A DNA stretch of 64,000 nt from Gallionellales bacterium GWA2_54_124. Its GTDB lineage: Bacteria; Pseudomonadota; Gammaproteobacteria; Burkholderiales; Gallionellaceae. A model generated the notes under the pieces. It searched no databases. It saw only the letters and a program-made list of their open reading frames with translations, and had not been told where the DNA came from. Shown here in pieces: positions 26,206 through 34,975 of this stretch (position 1 is the stretch's first letter; the number at the start of each line of letters is the position of its first letter). The stretch spans positions 1,116,001 to 1,180,000 of the forward strand of contig MGWO01000007.1 of the NCBI GenBank assembly GCA_001801025.1, given 5' to 3'. The translations under genes were made by a program, and so were the position numbers.

Positions 26206-27882
26206 TTATGCTGCCTCACGGATCGTTTGTGTAAGCCACGCGCCTGTGTGCTTCAGGTGAGTAGACTCATCTGATTGCCCGACACGCATCTCTTTCAATG
26301 CCTGCTGCAATTGAGCCTCCATCTCATGACCGGTTACCACTTCCGGCAACTTTCTGATTAAGTCGCGACCGAGTTTTGTCGAACGGAGGGTGCGCGCCTG
26401 CGTTGATGGCAGGCCCTCATGGTCTGTTTGCGGAGTGACATCAATCAGCTTTTCGTTGATCAGGTTGGTAATGGCCGCGACACGAGTGGATTCTGTACCG
26501 ATCCATTTTTTAGCCATCATCCGCAGCAGTGAAGACTCGGTAAAATACTTTGGCTTCCCGTAATTTTCGCGCGTCAGACGAACCGTGACCGGAAACTCAT
26601 CGCCCGTTTTGTAGATGGCCAGTTTTTTCTGGTTGGCCAGAATGTTTTGATTTTTCAGCAGATCACGATCGGGTGAGTCATATGAAATGGTTTCCCACCT
26701 TTCATTTGAAGAGAAATATTCTCCACCGATCTCAATTGTTTGAGTGCGATCCATAAGGATAAGATGGTTTTTTTGATACAGCTCATTCAATCGAATCAAC
26801 TCAAAGATGCGCGTGGCTTCCTCTGTCATGCCAGCGGGTAAATCATCCCTCATGGCGACGATAGCGTGATGTACGGCAAAGTCATCAGACGATGTGCCCG
26901 GCAGCTGCGTCGAGTTGGTACGGGGATAGCTGATCGTGCCGGACTCATAAAGCTTTTGAATCGCTTTATAACCTTCATCCAGTGGGATGCCGATGTCTGC
27001 TGCATCTGCCAGCAACGCAGTGAGTGTGTAGGGGAGGGGCCTCGTTGGCTCAAAGGGGACTCCCATCTCATCGGTGTAGTAGCAACTTTCATCCTTTCGA
27101 TAAATGCCGCCTTGCGCGCCTGCGAGTCTCTTGAAATCCACGATATGGTCACACGGCTGATCACCTTGTATTAATTCGAGCAGGATGTCACCCAGCATCA
27201 CATAGGCCGTCTCATATCCGTCTTGTATAACATTTTCAGCTTGCTGGTCATTGGTGACGATTTCATTGAGCAAGCGTGTTTTAACGCGACCGATATTGGC
27301 TTTAGATTTGAGGAGGACGGAGAATGCACGGCTTAAATTCATGCCAAACAGCCAGTCCATTTCATGGCGCACACGTCCAGCTTGGTAATAATGATCGGTC
27401 TCTGACAGCGGACGCAAGTTTTGCAAGGATTTTTTAAGTGACTCTGTTTCCAGCGCAGACATCCACAGTCGCAAAACTTCTCCAGAATAATTTTGGGCCT
27501 GTAATATCTGACGACCGATGACTTCGCCTTCCTCATCAGGATCGGTGGCGAGAACAACCAAATCGGCCTGGCTCAGGTATTTTCCGATATTGTCGAAATG
27601 ACCACGATGTTCATCCTTGACTTGCCATACCCAAGTTTTTGGCAGGATAGGCAGGTTTTCCAGGCACCATGGGCCAGCACCGATATACGTCTCTGGCTTC
27701 GCCAAGTTCAGCATATGTCCATACGCATGTCCGATGACGACCCCTTCTCCGAAATGCATCTGATCACGACCTTTTTCAGCGCCAAGTACCTTGGCCAGCG
27801 TACGCGCTTGTGATGGTTTTTCGCACAAATAGAAAGTGTTACGTGCGGATGGGTTTGTTGTGATTTTTACTGCTTGTTTCAT
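26206..27882 (-). CDS. topB: Type IA DNA topoisomerase (topoisomerase III-like, short form)
   Basis: A 558-residue type IA topoisomerase. The Toprim domain shows the catalytic Glu in YLCEKPSQARTLAKVLG and the metal motif DPDEEGEVIGRQIL. The nucleophilic Tyr is in SGTISYPRTNST (~residue 320), and HEGLPSTQAR near 490 belongs to the core. It relaxes negatively supercoiled DNA and resolves single-strand links. It is shorter than chromosomal TopB (~650), without C-terminal zinc domains, as in versions on plasmids and integrative elements. Integrase relics and a toxin pair nearby support a mobile origin. The ATG at 27882 has a good Shine-Dalgarno (AAGGAGCT). Confidence 0.88.
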   Translation of the reverse strand: MKQAVKITTNPSARNTFYLCEKPSQARTLAKVLGAEKGRDQMHFGEGVVIGHAYGHMLNLAKPETYIGAGPWCLENLPILPKTWVWQVKDEHRGHFDNIGKYLSQADLVVLATDPDEEGEVIGRQILQAQNYSGEVLRLWMSALETESLKKSLQNLRPLSETDHYYQAGRVRHEMDWLFGMNLSRAFSVLLKSKANIGRVKTRLLNEIVTNDQQAENVIQDGYETAYVMLGDILLELIQGDQPCDHIVDFKRLAGAQGGIYRKDESCYYTDEMGVPFEPTRPLPYTLTALLADAADIGIPLDEGYKAIQKLYESGTISYPRTNSTQLPGTSSDDFAVHHAIVAMRDDLPAGMTEEATRIFELIRLNELYQKNHLILMDRTQTIEIGGEYFSSNERWETISYDSPDRDLLKNQNILANQKKLAIYKTGDEFPVTVRLTRENYGKPKYFTESSLLRMMAKKWIGTESTRVAAITNLINEKLIDVTPQTDHEGLPSTQARTLRSTKLGRDLIRKLPEVVTGHEMEAQLQQALKEMRVGQSDESTHLKHTGAWLTQTIREAA

Positions 27883-28054
27883 TTTTGAAGCTCCTTTATG
27901 TGTAGGAGTTCATTCTGCCTAAGTCGAATATTTTCCAAAGCACTATTTTTATGCAAAGAAAATTACGAGATTTTGGTGAAAATTATAAGGTTATTTTGGC
28001 TACGTACTGCTGTGGCGAGAAGTATCGAAAATCGTTAATCCGGATCGATTGCGG

Positions 28055-28190
28055 AGAATTAAAATTTGAATCTCGAATTTTGTTCAACAGAGAGTGATTG
28101 AGCGATACTGCTGCGCAAAGGGTTTCTTGCTAAAATTCAAGAGTGATGTGGCAGAGAGCGGTACTTTAAAATTTTGCACAGAAGTTTTTT
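28055..28190. repeat. Diverged repeat, copy 1 (resembles 60005-60145)
   Basis: Shared order of blocks with 60005-60145: CGGAGAATT, TTTGAA, AGAGAGTGATT, GCGCAAA-GG-TTT-TTG, CAAGAG, GCAGAGA, GGTACTT-AAAATTT and AAGTTTTT. By eye the two are about two-thirds identical over ~135 bases. Neither shows a conserved reading frame. Confidence 0.55.
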
Positions 28191-28540
28191 GAGGCGCAGT
28201 GCTGTCTGGTTAAGACCTATATGATGGCTGGTGCTTCGGGATGAATTCATCTGTGCAGATTGATGAGCGCTCTGCAATCTCATGCGTATTTGAATGTGTG
28301 CATACATTCCGGTTTTCAGTGATTGGTGAATCGTTACTGACTCAGTACAAGCCCTGTGAATGGAGGAAGGGGAATATAGGCAGTCGGTAAAAGGGCTACA
28401 AACCGGAAAGTTCGATACCACCAGTAAAAAGGCTACTTTGAATGAAAACTGTTATTATCAGACAACCTCTTAATTTTGCGGATGGAAGGTGATAATCCTT
28501 CTGATGTACGTTAGGGAATTCAACATGTTAGGAATCTTTA

Positions 28541-28741
28541 ATGGCAGATAATACAAAACGTAACCCTTTGGCGGCGGATACTGAACCTACGGATGATGAG
28601 TTAGGTGATGTGATGCGTGAGGCGCGTGATTTAGCGATGCTGCGAAAAGGGCAATCGGATAGCTGGATGCGCAGCATGCTTGTGCAAGCAGTTGCGGATG
28701 CTCGTGCCAGAGACACGGTTGTTGTGCATGATGCAGCCTGA
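28541..28741 (+). CDS. Putative antitoxin partner of zeta-like toxin
   Basis: A 66-residue hydrophilic protein (MADNTKRNPLAADTEPTDDE ... MRSMLVQAVADARARDTVVV). I do not recognise a named family. It overlaps the start of the zeta-toxin-like gene by 14 bases, the usual layout of a toxin-antitoxin pair with antitoxin first. Weak upstream ribosome site AGGAATC. Role assigned by position only. Confidence 0.6.
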   Translation: MADNTKRNPLAADTEPTDDELGDVMREARDLAMLRKGQSDSWMRSMLVQAVADARARDTVVVHDAA

Positions 28742-29324
28742 ACAGCCTCGATTATTACTTGTCGCGGGGCCCAATGGGGCTGGCAAAACAACAGTGACCG
28801 AGCGCGGTCTGGCGCATGAATGGTTTTCCGGTTGCGAGTATATAAACCCAGATTTCATCGCTCGTGATCAGTTTGGCGACTGGAACTCTCAGTCTGCTGT
28901 AATACAGGCGGCTAATTTTGCCAGCGAACTGCGTGAAAACTGTCTTGCCTCCCAGCGTACGGGCGGCAAAATATTGATGTCTGATGGTCAAGGTTTAGGC
29001 GTGGATGGATTGACTAAATTCATTGCGGTTTTTGATAAATCTGAAACGCTTGTGGCCGTCATTATGACCATGCCAAAGAATGTAAATTCGACATATTCAA
29101 AACTGTCTGAAAAATACAAACCGGTCAGTAAGAATGTTGATGAGTTTATGGGTTTTGGCACCGCCAAGCTTGAAAAAGGTGACTCTTTCATCGTATTAGA
29201 AGCGCCTCACCTCTCTTTTGCAATGGATGTGGTGTATGCAACCAAAGAATTTATGGCAACGTCTGAGCGTAACACGGCTGAAACTCGGGCCAAGAATGAG
29301 CAAGAGCAGAAAGATAAGCTGTAA
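28728..29324 (+). CDS. Zeta-toxin-family P-loop kinase
   Basis: About 198 residues with a Walker A motif, LLVAGPNGAGKTTVTERGL, and the body pattern of the zeta-toxin/UDP-GlcNAc-kinase-like group (FINPDF-type YINPDFIARDQFG, then NFASELRENCLASQRTGGKI). Zeta toxins phosphorylate UDP-sugars and block cell-wall synthesis, but many relatives act on other substrates. The ATGATG at 28728/28731 overlaps the upstream small gene, so I reject the track start at 28680, which lies deep in that gene. Confident of the fold; toxicity is inferred. Confidence 0.75.
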   Translation: MMQPEQPRLLLVAGPNGAGKTTVTERGLAHEWFSGCEYINPDFIARDQFGDWNSQSAVIQAANFASELRENCLASQRTGGKILMSDGQGLGVDGLTKFIAVFDKSETLVAVIMTMPKNVNSTYSKLSEKYKPVSKNVDEFMGFGTAKLEKGDSFIVLEAPHLSFAMDVVYATKEFMATSERNTAETRAKNEQEQKDKL

Positions 29325-29338
29325 TTGGCGGCGATGCG

Positions 29339-29710
29339 ATGAAATACACATTCCAGAAGATCTTCATTGTTGTTTTTTGTTCGGTGTTCGTGATGATCGG
29401 TACACCTTCACTGATTAATGCAATTCAAGGCGGTGGGAATTTGTTCGGTCTAGTTTGGGGCGGCATGTTTGTATTTATTCCACTCAGTATTGCGATTTAT
29501 TGGTTAAGGCAACTATCCAGATTCCAGAAGATGACGTACGTGTGGTACAAAACCGTTTATACCGACAATGTGCAGGGTAATAAGGTCTCATGTTTCGTGT
29601 GCGGCAATGACAGCATCCACGTTCGGGCACTGATGAACAAAACTTTTCACCGTGAACATTTTTGTACTCAATGCGGCAAAACGCTTTATTACTCGCCTGA
29701 GCAAGGCTGA
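29339..29710 (+). CDS. Small membrane protein with C-terminal zinc ribbon
   Basis: A 123-residue protein. Two membrane helices (KIFIVVFCSVFVMIGTPSLI; FGLVWGGMFVFIPLSIAIYW) are followed by a cytoplasmic tail with two CxxC pairs (CFVCGND and CTQCGKT), a likely zinc ribbon. No family name comes to mind. It follows the zeta-like toxin gene by 14 bases on the same strand and may be a third member of that unit, or just a neighbour. Confidence 0.6.
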   Translation: MKYTFQKIFIVVFCSVFVMIGTPSLINAIQGGGNLFGLVWGGMFVFIPLSIAIYWLRQLSRFQKMTYVWYKTVYTDNVQGNKVSCFVCGNDSIHVRALMNKTFHREHFCTQCGKTLYYSPEQG

Positions 29711-29886
29711 TTAATTACGTAAGAACCGTGAATCCCTTCCGTGAGCGTTAGTACTGTCTCTGTGCTGAGGCAGTACTATGGCGGAGGTCTCTGGTGTAGC
29801 GTTGTCATGACTACCACCTAGTAAGCGCAATGTTACTCGGCGACTTATAAACCTACACTACAGCAGGCGGGAATCTCTGACAAAAC

Positions 29887-30170
29887 ATGAGGTTCAGCCT
29901 ATTTCCACTGTCGGAGACGTTGGGCAGCGATGGGCATCGCGATGCGACGTTGATCATCTTGACCTATCGTCATGGTCTGCGAGTCAGCGAACTGGTTAGT
30001 CTGCGCTGGGATCAGGTCGACCTGCGGCAGGGTTTGATGCACATTAATCGATTGAAACAGGGCAATCCCAGTGTGCATCCGATACGCAGCCCAGAATTGC
30101 GCGCGTTGTGCTGACTGCAGCGTGACTATGGGGGAGGTTTTGGCACGAATCCACCACTACGAGCCTGTCG
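29887..30170 (+). pseudogene. Tyrosine recombinase (FimB/XerD-like) fragment
   Basis: The frame reads GHRDATLIILTYRHGLRVSE and LVSLRWDQVDLRQGLMHINR, the first catalytic Arg region of a tyrosine recombinase. The frame stops with TGA at 30112 and then continues in register as LQRDYGGGFGTNPPLRA, as if the stop replaced an Arg codon. The C-terminal His-Arg-Tyr part is missing. A dead integrase of the 25-30 kb mobile remnant. Confidence 0.75.
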
Positions 30171-30213
30171 CTGCGTGATTCGATTCAATTAACGGTCGCC
30201 GAAGGGGATTAGC

Positions 30214-30456
30214 ATGGATGTATTGTTGGATGTCGTTAAGGTTAAGACCAGTCTAGATTACAGGCTGTATCTTGAGTTTGAGAACGGAGAAAATCGCATT
30301 TTTGACATGTCCCCATACTTGGAGAAAAAGCCTTTTGTTCCTTTGAAAGTGTTGTCGCTGTTCGCTATGGCCTCCATAGATTATGGAACCGTGGTATGGC
30401 CTGGGAATATTGATGTGGCCCCCGAAACGCTTTATCCTCGCTCTGTTCCGGTATAA
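30214..30456 (+). CDS. DUF2442 domain protein
   Basis: An 80-residue protein typical of DUF2442: YRLYLEFENGENRIFDMSPYLE and the C-terminal GTVVWPGNIDVAPETLYPRS. Members are often found beside DUF4160 proteins or in toxin-antitoxin-like pairs; no such partner is seen here, only an integrase relic upstream. Function unknown. The start ATG is preceded by GGGGATTAGC, an acceptable ribosome site. Confidence 0.85.
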   Translation: MDVLLDVVKVKTSLDYRLYLEFENGENRIFDMSPYLEKKPFVPLKVLSLFAMASIDYGTVVWPGNIDVAPETLYPRSVPV

Positions 30457-30751
30457 AATTCTGTTGCCCTCCAGAGACTCTTTGAAACCGGTGGTTTTTA
30501 TTTTGTGGTTGGTTCTATGGACGTAAATATTTTGAATCTGTCAGGATTTTAAGCAGACCAGCACCGAGTCCTGAGGATGTAATATGTCCGATGAGTGTAG
30601 GGATGTTTCGGAAATGGTACGTCAAACTTGATTGAGGTGAATTTCAGCTATTTATCCGATACCAGATAGTCATATGACATGCACAAGGGCTTTTTGAACA
30701 GCTGCAAGGTGCCTTTTGCCTACCCTCAGGATATTGAATCTGAACGACTGC

Positions 30752-30805
30752 AACAGACCTTCAATTAAGGGGATGAGTGACTCGTGATCGGCAAAAACGG
30801 GCAGA
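30752..30805 (-). repeat. Interspersed repeat fragment (GGCCGAT...GAAGGTCTG type)
   Basis: On the minus strand this reads TTGCCGATCACGAGTCACTC then ATCCCCTTAATTGAAGGTCTGTTG. It matches fragments at 34797-34850 and 57245-57290. Confidence 0.55.
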
Positions 30806-30913
30806 GGTGCGGCCTCGAACACAATTGACCATGAGTGAACGTTCAGTATCGTGTTGAGCAAGTGCTACAATTCTTAGAGAATTTTCTATCGTATAAATCT
30901 ACAAGGCAGTCCA

Positions 30914-31933
30914 ATGTTGATAATTAAGTTAACAGTCCGTAGTTTTTTGTTCTGTCTGCTCTTGTTGAGTAGTTTGAGTCGTGCTGAAACGATTAACTTA
31001 GCTGTCCCCGGACCGGGTTCGCTGGTTTATTTGCCCGTTCAGTTAGCTGTCGCAGTTGAAGCTGATAAAGCAGAAGGTTTAGACCTGAAACTACGATTTT
31101 TCTCCGGAGGCCCTTTGGCCTTGCGTGACCTGAGCGAACACAACAGTGATTTTACGGTGGCAGGGCTTCCTGCAATTGCCTCTGCGCGAGCCGACAAAAT
31201 GCCGGTTCTGGCTATCGGTCAGTTGAGTCAGGCTGCAATGGTGTCGTTGATATTGCGCAAAGATTTAAAAGGTAAAGTACACAACATCGCACAACTGAAA
31301 GGGCGGCGGATTGGCGTGAATACCAGTACACGAACCGCACGTTCCACCTCTCAGATGCTGGCAGAGTATTTGTTGAATAACGCGGGGCTTAATGCAGATG
31401 ATGTGCAGATTATTCCTGCTGGTCAAACGCGTGAAGCGCAGCGTTCTGCGCTGATCGGTGAAACGGTTGATGCGGTTATGGGTGACGAACCATTTGCAAC
31501 TGAACTTGCCTCCAAGAACGAAGCCTCTATTTTGCTTGATTTATACAATCCGCAACGCAGTCGTGAATTGTTGGGAGGACCTTTTGTGCATGCCGCACTG
31601 GCTACGCGTGAGGATGTCTTTAAAGAGCACCGTTTAGTCGCAGTTAAAGTGCAGCATATGTTCGACAAAACACTGCAATGGATGAATAGCCATTCTGCAC
31701 AGGAGATCTTGGACAAACTGGCTAATCAACCCGGTTTCGACCCACAGCGGAATCAAATTTTGTTATCGGTGATGCAGCGTAATCCTAAAATGTACCCTGT
31801 TCAGTGTGCGTGGGACCCGAAAGCCATACTTACAACGGAAAGGTTTTTTCATGGCATGGCTGCGGATCAAGCAGAAAGCAGTCTGCACTTCAGCGAGTTT
31901 GTACGAAATGCATCACCCGAGGTTCGTCCGTGA
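30914..31933 (+). CDS. ABC-type substrate-binding protein coupled to c-di-GMP gene
   Basis: A 339-residue protein with a Sec signal (SFLFCLLLLSSLSRAET) and an NMT1/SsuA-like binding fold (INLAVPGPGSLVYLPVQLAV; LKGRRIGVNTSTRTARSTSQ; VDAVMGDEPFATELA). The family binds sulfonates, nitrate-like anions or thiamine precursors in the periplasm. No transporter genes follow. Instead, its stop overlaps the GTG start of a membrane GGDEF/EAL protein by four bases, so it probably serves as a periplasmic sensor for that protein. The ligand cannot be predicted. Confidence 0.85.
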   Translation: MLIIKLTVRSFLFCLLLLSSLSRAETINLAVPGPGSLVYLPVQLAVAVEADKAEGLDLKLRFFSGGPLALRDLSEHNSDFTVAGLPAIASARADKMPVLAIGQLSQAAMVSLILRKDLKGKVHNIAQLKGRRIGVNTSTRTARSTSQMLAEYLLNNAGLNADDVQIIPAGQTREAQRSALIGETVDAVMGDEPFATELASKNEASILLDLYNPQRSRELLGGPFVHAALATREDVFKEHRLVAVKVQHMFDKTLQWMNSHSAQEILDKLANQPGFDPQRNQILLSVMQRNPKMYPVQCAWDPKAILTTERFFHGMAADQAESSLHFSEFVRNASPEVRP

Positions 31934-34656
31934 ATATTTCTCACTTCAACGTGAGGCAGCATAGTTTACGCAAGGTTTTTGCTAGGCGACTGCTGCTGTT
32001 ATTGGTCGCTTTTTCATCGCTCTCCACACTGATCATCGCGTTAAGTTATGAAGCGCGCTTGAATCGTCAGAATGCAGATGAACTGAGCGCGTTGTTGAAT
32101 CACATCGCGCCTCGACTGAAAAATCAGGAGAAACTCTGGCAGGATGACGCTGAGCAGGTCTTAGCTGTTCTTGAGTGGTCGGGGCTGATTGGCTTGAAGG
32201 AACCTATTCGAACCGCCAGACTTAACTCGTTGTTTACTGTGCAATCGGAACATATGCAATTTGAAGGTGTATCGATCACCGAAAAAAATACCGGTAGATT
32301 GATTTATGATTATTGGGGAAACGCTGAGAAGCCCACCGTAAAAAAGTCAGCAGGGGAAGGTCAATCTCTCTGGTTGGACGAAGAGCATAAGGTTTTATAC
32401 CAGCTGATCAGAAAACCCATGCATTCAATGAGTGGGGAACTGGAGGTCGATTTTTTTAAAGCATGGGACAGTGCCACCCTAAAACGATTGAGCTTCCCCG
32501 GTGCTGAGACCTTTCTTGCCCTTGGGACCTATCCTTTACTGAGCTCGTCTGGCAGTCTGGCGCTCGAATCGGCCCAGCCCAAATCTGGCAGTTACTCGAG
32601 TTATAAAATCAACGGTGTGCTATTTCAGGAAAATAGCGCATTGCTGGAAAATATACTTATTTCCGATGGAAAAAAAATTCCGCTGAGACTGGTGGTGCGT
32701 ACTCCCATCAAGCGAGCATTTCCATCGGGCTCTTTGATAGCGATTTCATTGGGCGTCACACTGTTGTTTGGCGGGATAGTTTTCCTTTTTTTTGGACGCT
32801 GGCTATCAAAAATTGGTGTCAGGCTGGACTTGGTCACTCAAGCCACCGTGGGTTTTCACGCAGGCTTAGCCAAGGGCGCACTTGACGAGCAGTTGGGCTT
32901 GCTAAAAACAGCTGATTCCAATAATCACGACGAGGTCAGCGTCATCGCTCAGGAGTTGTCTGAATTGATGGTGATCTCAAGGAAACGTGATGAAGAACAG
33001 CGTGCTTACCTTGATACACTGGATATGTTGCAAGATGCCGTGATTGAATTTTCTCCCGATGGACGTTTGTTGCATGCCACCGATGCTTGGAAAGTCCTGA
33101 CCGGCAAGGATGATATTTCTCAATGTGGCATTGCCAATTGCGTTCATCCTGAGGACAGCGCGGATGTGCTGGAACAAATTAGCGCGTTGGTTCACAAACA
33201 GAAACAACAGATTTGCATACGGTTTCGTATTCGCGGACCTGGCTCACCCGACGGACACGTTTGGGTTGAAGCGCGATTTTCGCCGGTCAACGAGAACGAT
33301 AAAGTGCTTGCAATCCGTGGTGTGGTGCGCGATATCACCAATTCCTATGTTCAGGAACGACAAATCAGCCATATGGCGTTGCACGATGCATTAACTGACT
33401 TGCCTAATCGGGTACTCATGGAAGATCGTCTGGCAATGGCAATAACGCGTGCTGAACGGAGTAATCAACGCGTTGCATTAGGATTCATTGATCTTGACCA
33501 TTTTAAACAGGTGAATGATACCTTTGGTCATACAATGGGAGATCTGCTGCTCGTAGAAGTGACTAAAAAGTTACAAGCGGCTTTACGCAGTTCAGACACG
33601 CTTTCCCGTTGGGGTGGCGATGAATTTGTTGTGCTGTGTCCCGATCTAAATTCCCTGCAAGATGCGAGTGATATTACAAGCAAACTGTCTGTGCTTAACC
33701 TGGAAAACATTAAGATCGGGGATGCTGAATTTCCGTTTTCATTTAGTGCGGGTTTTGCGGTCTATCCAGATGATGCGGATAACAGCGAAAAGTTACAGTC
33801 GCAAGCTGATCGGGCCATGTTCTATGCAAAAGCACAAGGCCGTAACAACATCCAGTTTTTTAACGCAATTGCAGCCAAAGAGCCTGGTAGACAATCGTTT
33901 TACATTCAGAGTAAGCTTGCTGCCGCCATCAATAATGGTGAAATTCAAGCTTGGATGCAACCGTTGGTATCGAGCGAAAGCGGTAAGGCCATTGGGGCCG
34001 AAGTATTGGCGAGGTGGCATGACCAAGAGCATGGGTGGGTTCCTCCCTCTACCTTTATTCCCATGGCCGAAAGCATGGGTATTATTGATAAGTTGGGGCA
34101 GTCTGTATGGATGCAGGCGTTAGATTCATTTCATTTGCTGCCGGAAGGTCATCGTTTATCGGTCAATTTATCAAAGAGACAGTTATTTTCTTCCTCAATT
34201 GTTCAGCAGTTTTGCGATGATCTTGCGGCTGCCGGCGTGTTGCCTGCGCAAGTTATGCTGGAAGTTACCGAAGGAATTGCACTGTCTGATGTCGACTATG
34301 CGCGTGAGCGTATTGCGGAACTTGATGACAGAGGTTTTGGTATCGCAGTCGACGACTTTGGCGTGGGTTATTCATCACTATCGCAATTGCATGAAATTCC
34401 TGTTGATGAACTTAAACTGGATATTTCGTTTGTCCGGCGTATTCACGAACCCAAGGGGTTGGCGATGGCAACCGCAATTGTTTCGATCGCGAAATCCCTC
34501 GATCTTGAATGTGTAGCGGAAGGGGTCGAAGATACGAAAACCGCTGAGTTGCTCAAGCAGATGGGCGTTGAAACGTTGCAGGGATATTATTTTTCTAAAG
34601 CGATGCCAATTAGTGAGTATATAAACTGGCTATCAAAGCAAAACGCTGAACTTTGA
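31930..34656 (+). CDS. Membrane PAS-GGDEF-EAL protein (c-di-GMP turnover)
   Basis: About 908 residues from a GTG start at 31930 (GTGA overlap with the previous stop); the longer track start at 31804 would lie inside that gene. TM1 (RRLLLLLVAFSSLSTLIIAL), a periplasmic domain of ~250 residues, TM2 (LIAISLGVTLLFGGIVFLFF), a linker, a PAS domain (~375-485), then GGDEF with an intact active site (RWGGDEFVVL) and I-site RSSD, and EAL with EVLARW, DDFGVGYSSL and KLDISFV. Both synthesis and hydrolysis of cyclic di-GMP look possible. The periplasmic domain may contact the binding protein encoded just upstream. Confidence 0.9.
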   Translation: MNISHFNVRQHSLRKVFARRLLLLLVAFSSLSTLIIALSYEARLNRQNADELSALLNHIAPRLKNQEKLWQDDAEQVLAVLEWSGLIGLKEPIRTARLNSLFTVQSEHMQFEGVSITEKNTGRLIYDYWGNAEKPTVKKSAGEGQSLWLDEEHKVLYQLIRKPMHSMSGELEVDFFKAWDSATLKRLSFPGAETFLALGTYPLLSSSGSLALESAQPKSGSYSSYKINGVLFQENSALLENILISDGKKIPLRLVVRTPIKRAFPSGSLIAISLGVTLLFGGIVFLFFGRWLSKIGVRLDLVTQATVGFHAGLAKGALDEQLGLLKTADSNNHDEVSVIAQELSELMVISRKRDEEQRAYLDTLDMLQDAVIEFSPDGRLLHATDAWKVLTGKDDISQCGIANCVHPEDSADVLEQISALVHKQKQQICIRFRIRGPGSPDGHVWVEARFSPVNENDKVLAIRGVVRDITNSYVQERQISHMALHDALTDLPNRVLMEDRLAMAITRAERSNQRVALGFIDLDHFKQVNDTFGHTMGDLLLVEVTKKLQAALRSSDTLSRWGGDEFVVLCPDLNSLQDASDITSKLSVLNLENIKIGDAEFPFSFSAGFAVYPDDADNSEKLQSQADRAMFYAKAQGRNNIQFFNAIAAKEPGRQSFYIQSKLAAAINNGEIQAWMQPLVSSESGKAIGAEVLARWHDQEHGWVPPSTFIPMAESMGIIDKLGQSVWMQALDSFHLLPEGHRLSVNLSKRQLFSSSIVQQFCDDLAAAGVLPAQVMLEVTEGIALSDVDYARERIAELDDRGFGIAVDDFGVGYSSLSQLHEIPVDELKLDISFVRRIHEPKGLAMATAIVSIAKSLDLECVAEGVEDTKTAELLKQMGVETLQGYYFSKAMPISEYINWLSKQNAEL

Positions 34657-34736
34657 ATTGTTCATTACGGTGGGCTTCCGAGGTATTATATATTCGGAAA
34701 GTTCCGATATGTATCGGTAGTGCACATTCTTAATTT

Positions 34737-34975
34737 CAAGTAGCGGACGCTCCAGCAAGCTGATTAAAGCGATTTTTCAGAAAACCGCCTGCCGTCCGGT
34801 TTGGCCGATAAGAGTTAAGCATTCCCTTAAATTGAAGGTCTGCTGTCCATGGTAAAGCTGTCAGTCCGATGCCATAGCTTGGTGGTCGGGTCTGTCTTGG
34901 GAACGGCACGTCAAGCCTCAACATGATGAGTATTCCGCTATGAATTTCATTGCGGAAATTCGCAGCACGATTAAA
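34737..34975 (+). repeat. Composite interspersed repeat in a long intergenic region
   Basis: Contains two motifs found elsewhere in the window: TTGGCCGATAAGAGTTAAGC then CCCTTAAATTGAAGGTCTGCTG (cf. 30752-30805 reverse, 57245-57290), and GTCTTGGGAACGGCACGTCA then ATGATGAGTAT (cf. 18117 and 59067). The leading TAGCGGACGCTCCAGC resembles TAGCGGACAACGTCCAGC at 60357. The small frame at 34736-34924 is not a gene in my view. Confidence 0.5.

Noticed and set aside
31804-31929. Longer N terminus of the GGDEF/EAL protein
   Set aside because: It overlaps the coding end of the binding protein by 130 bases in another frame; GTG at 31930 gives a clean coupled start and a normal membrane N terminus.
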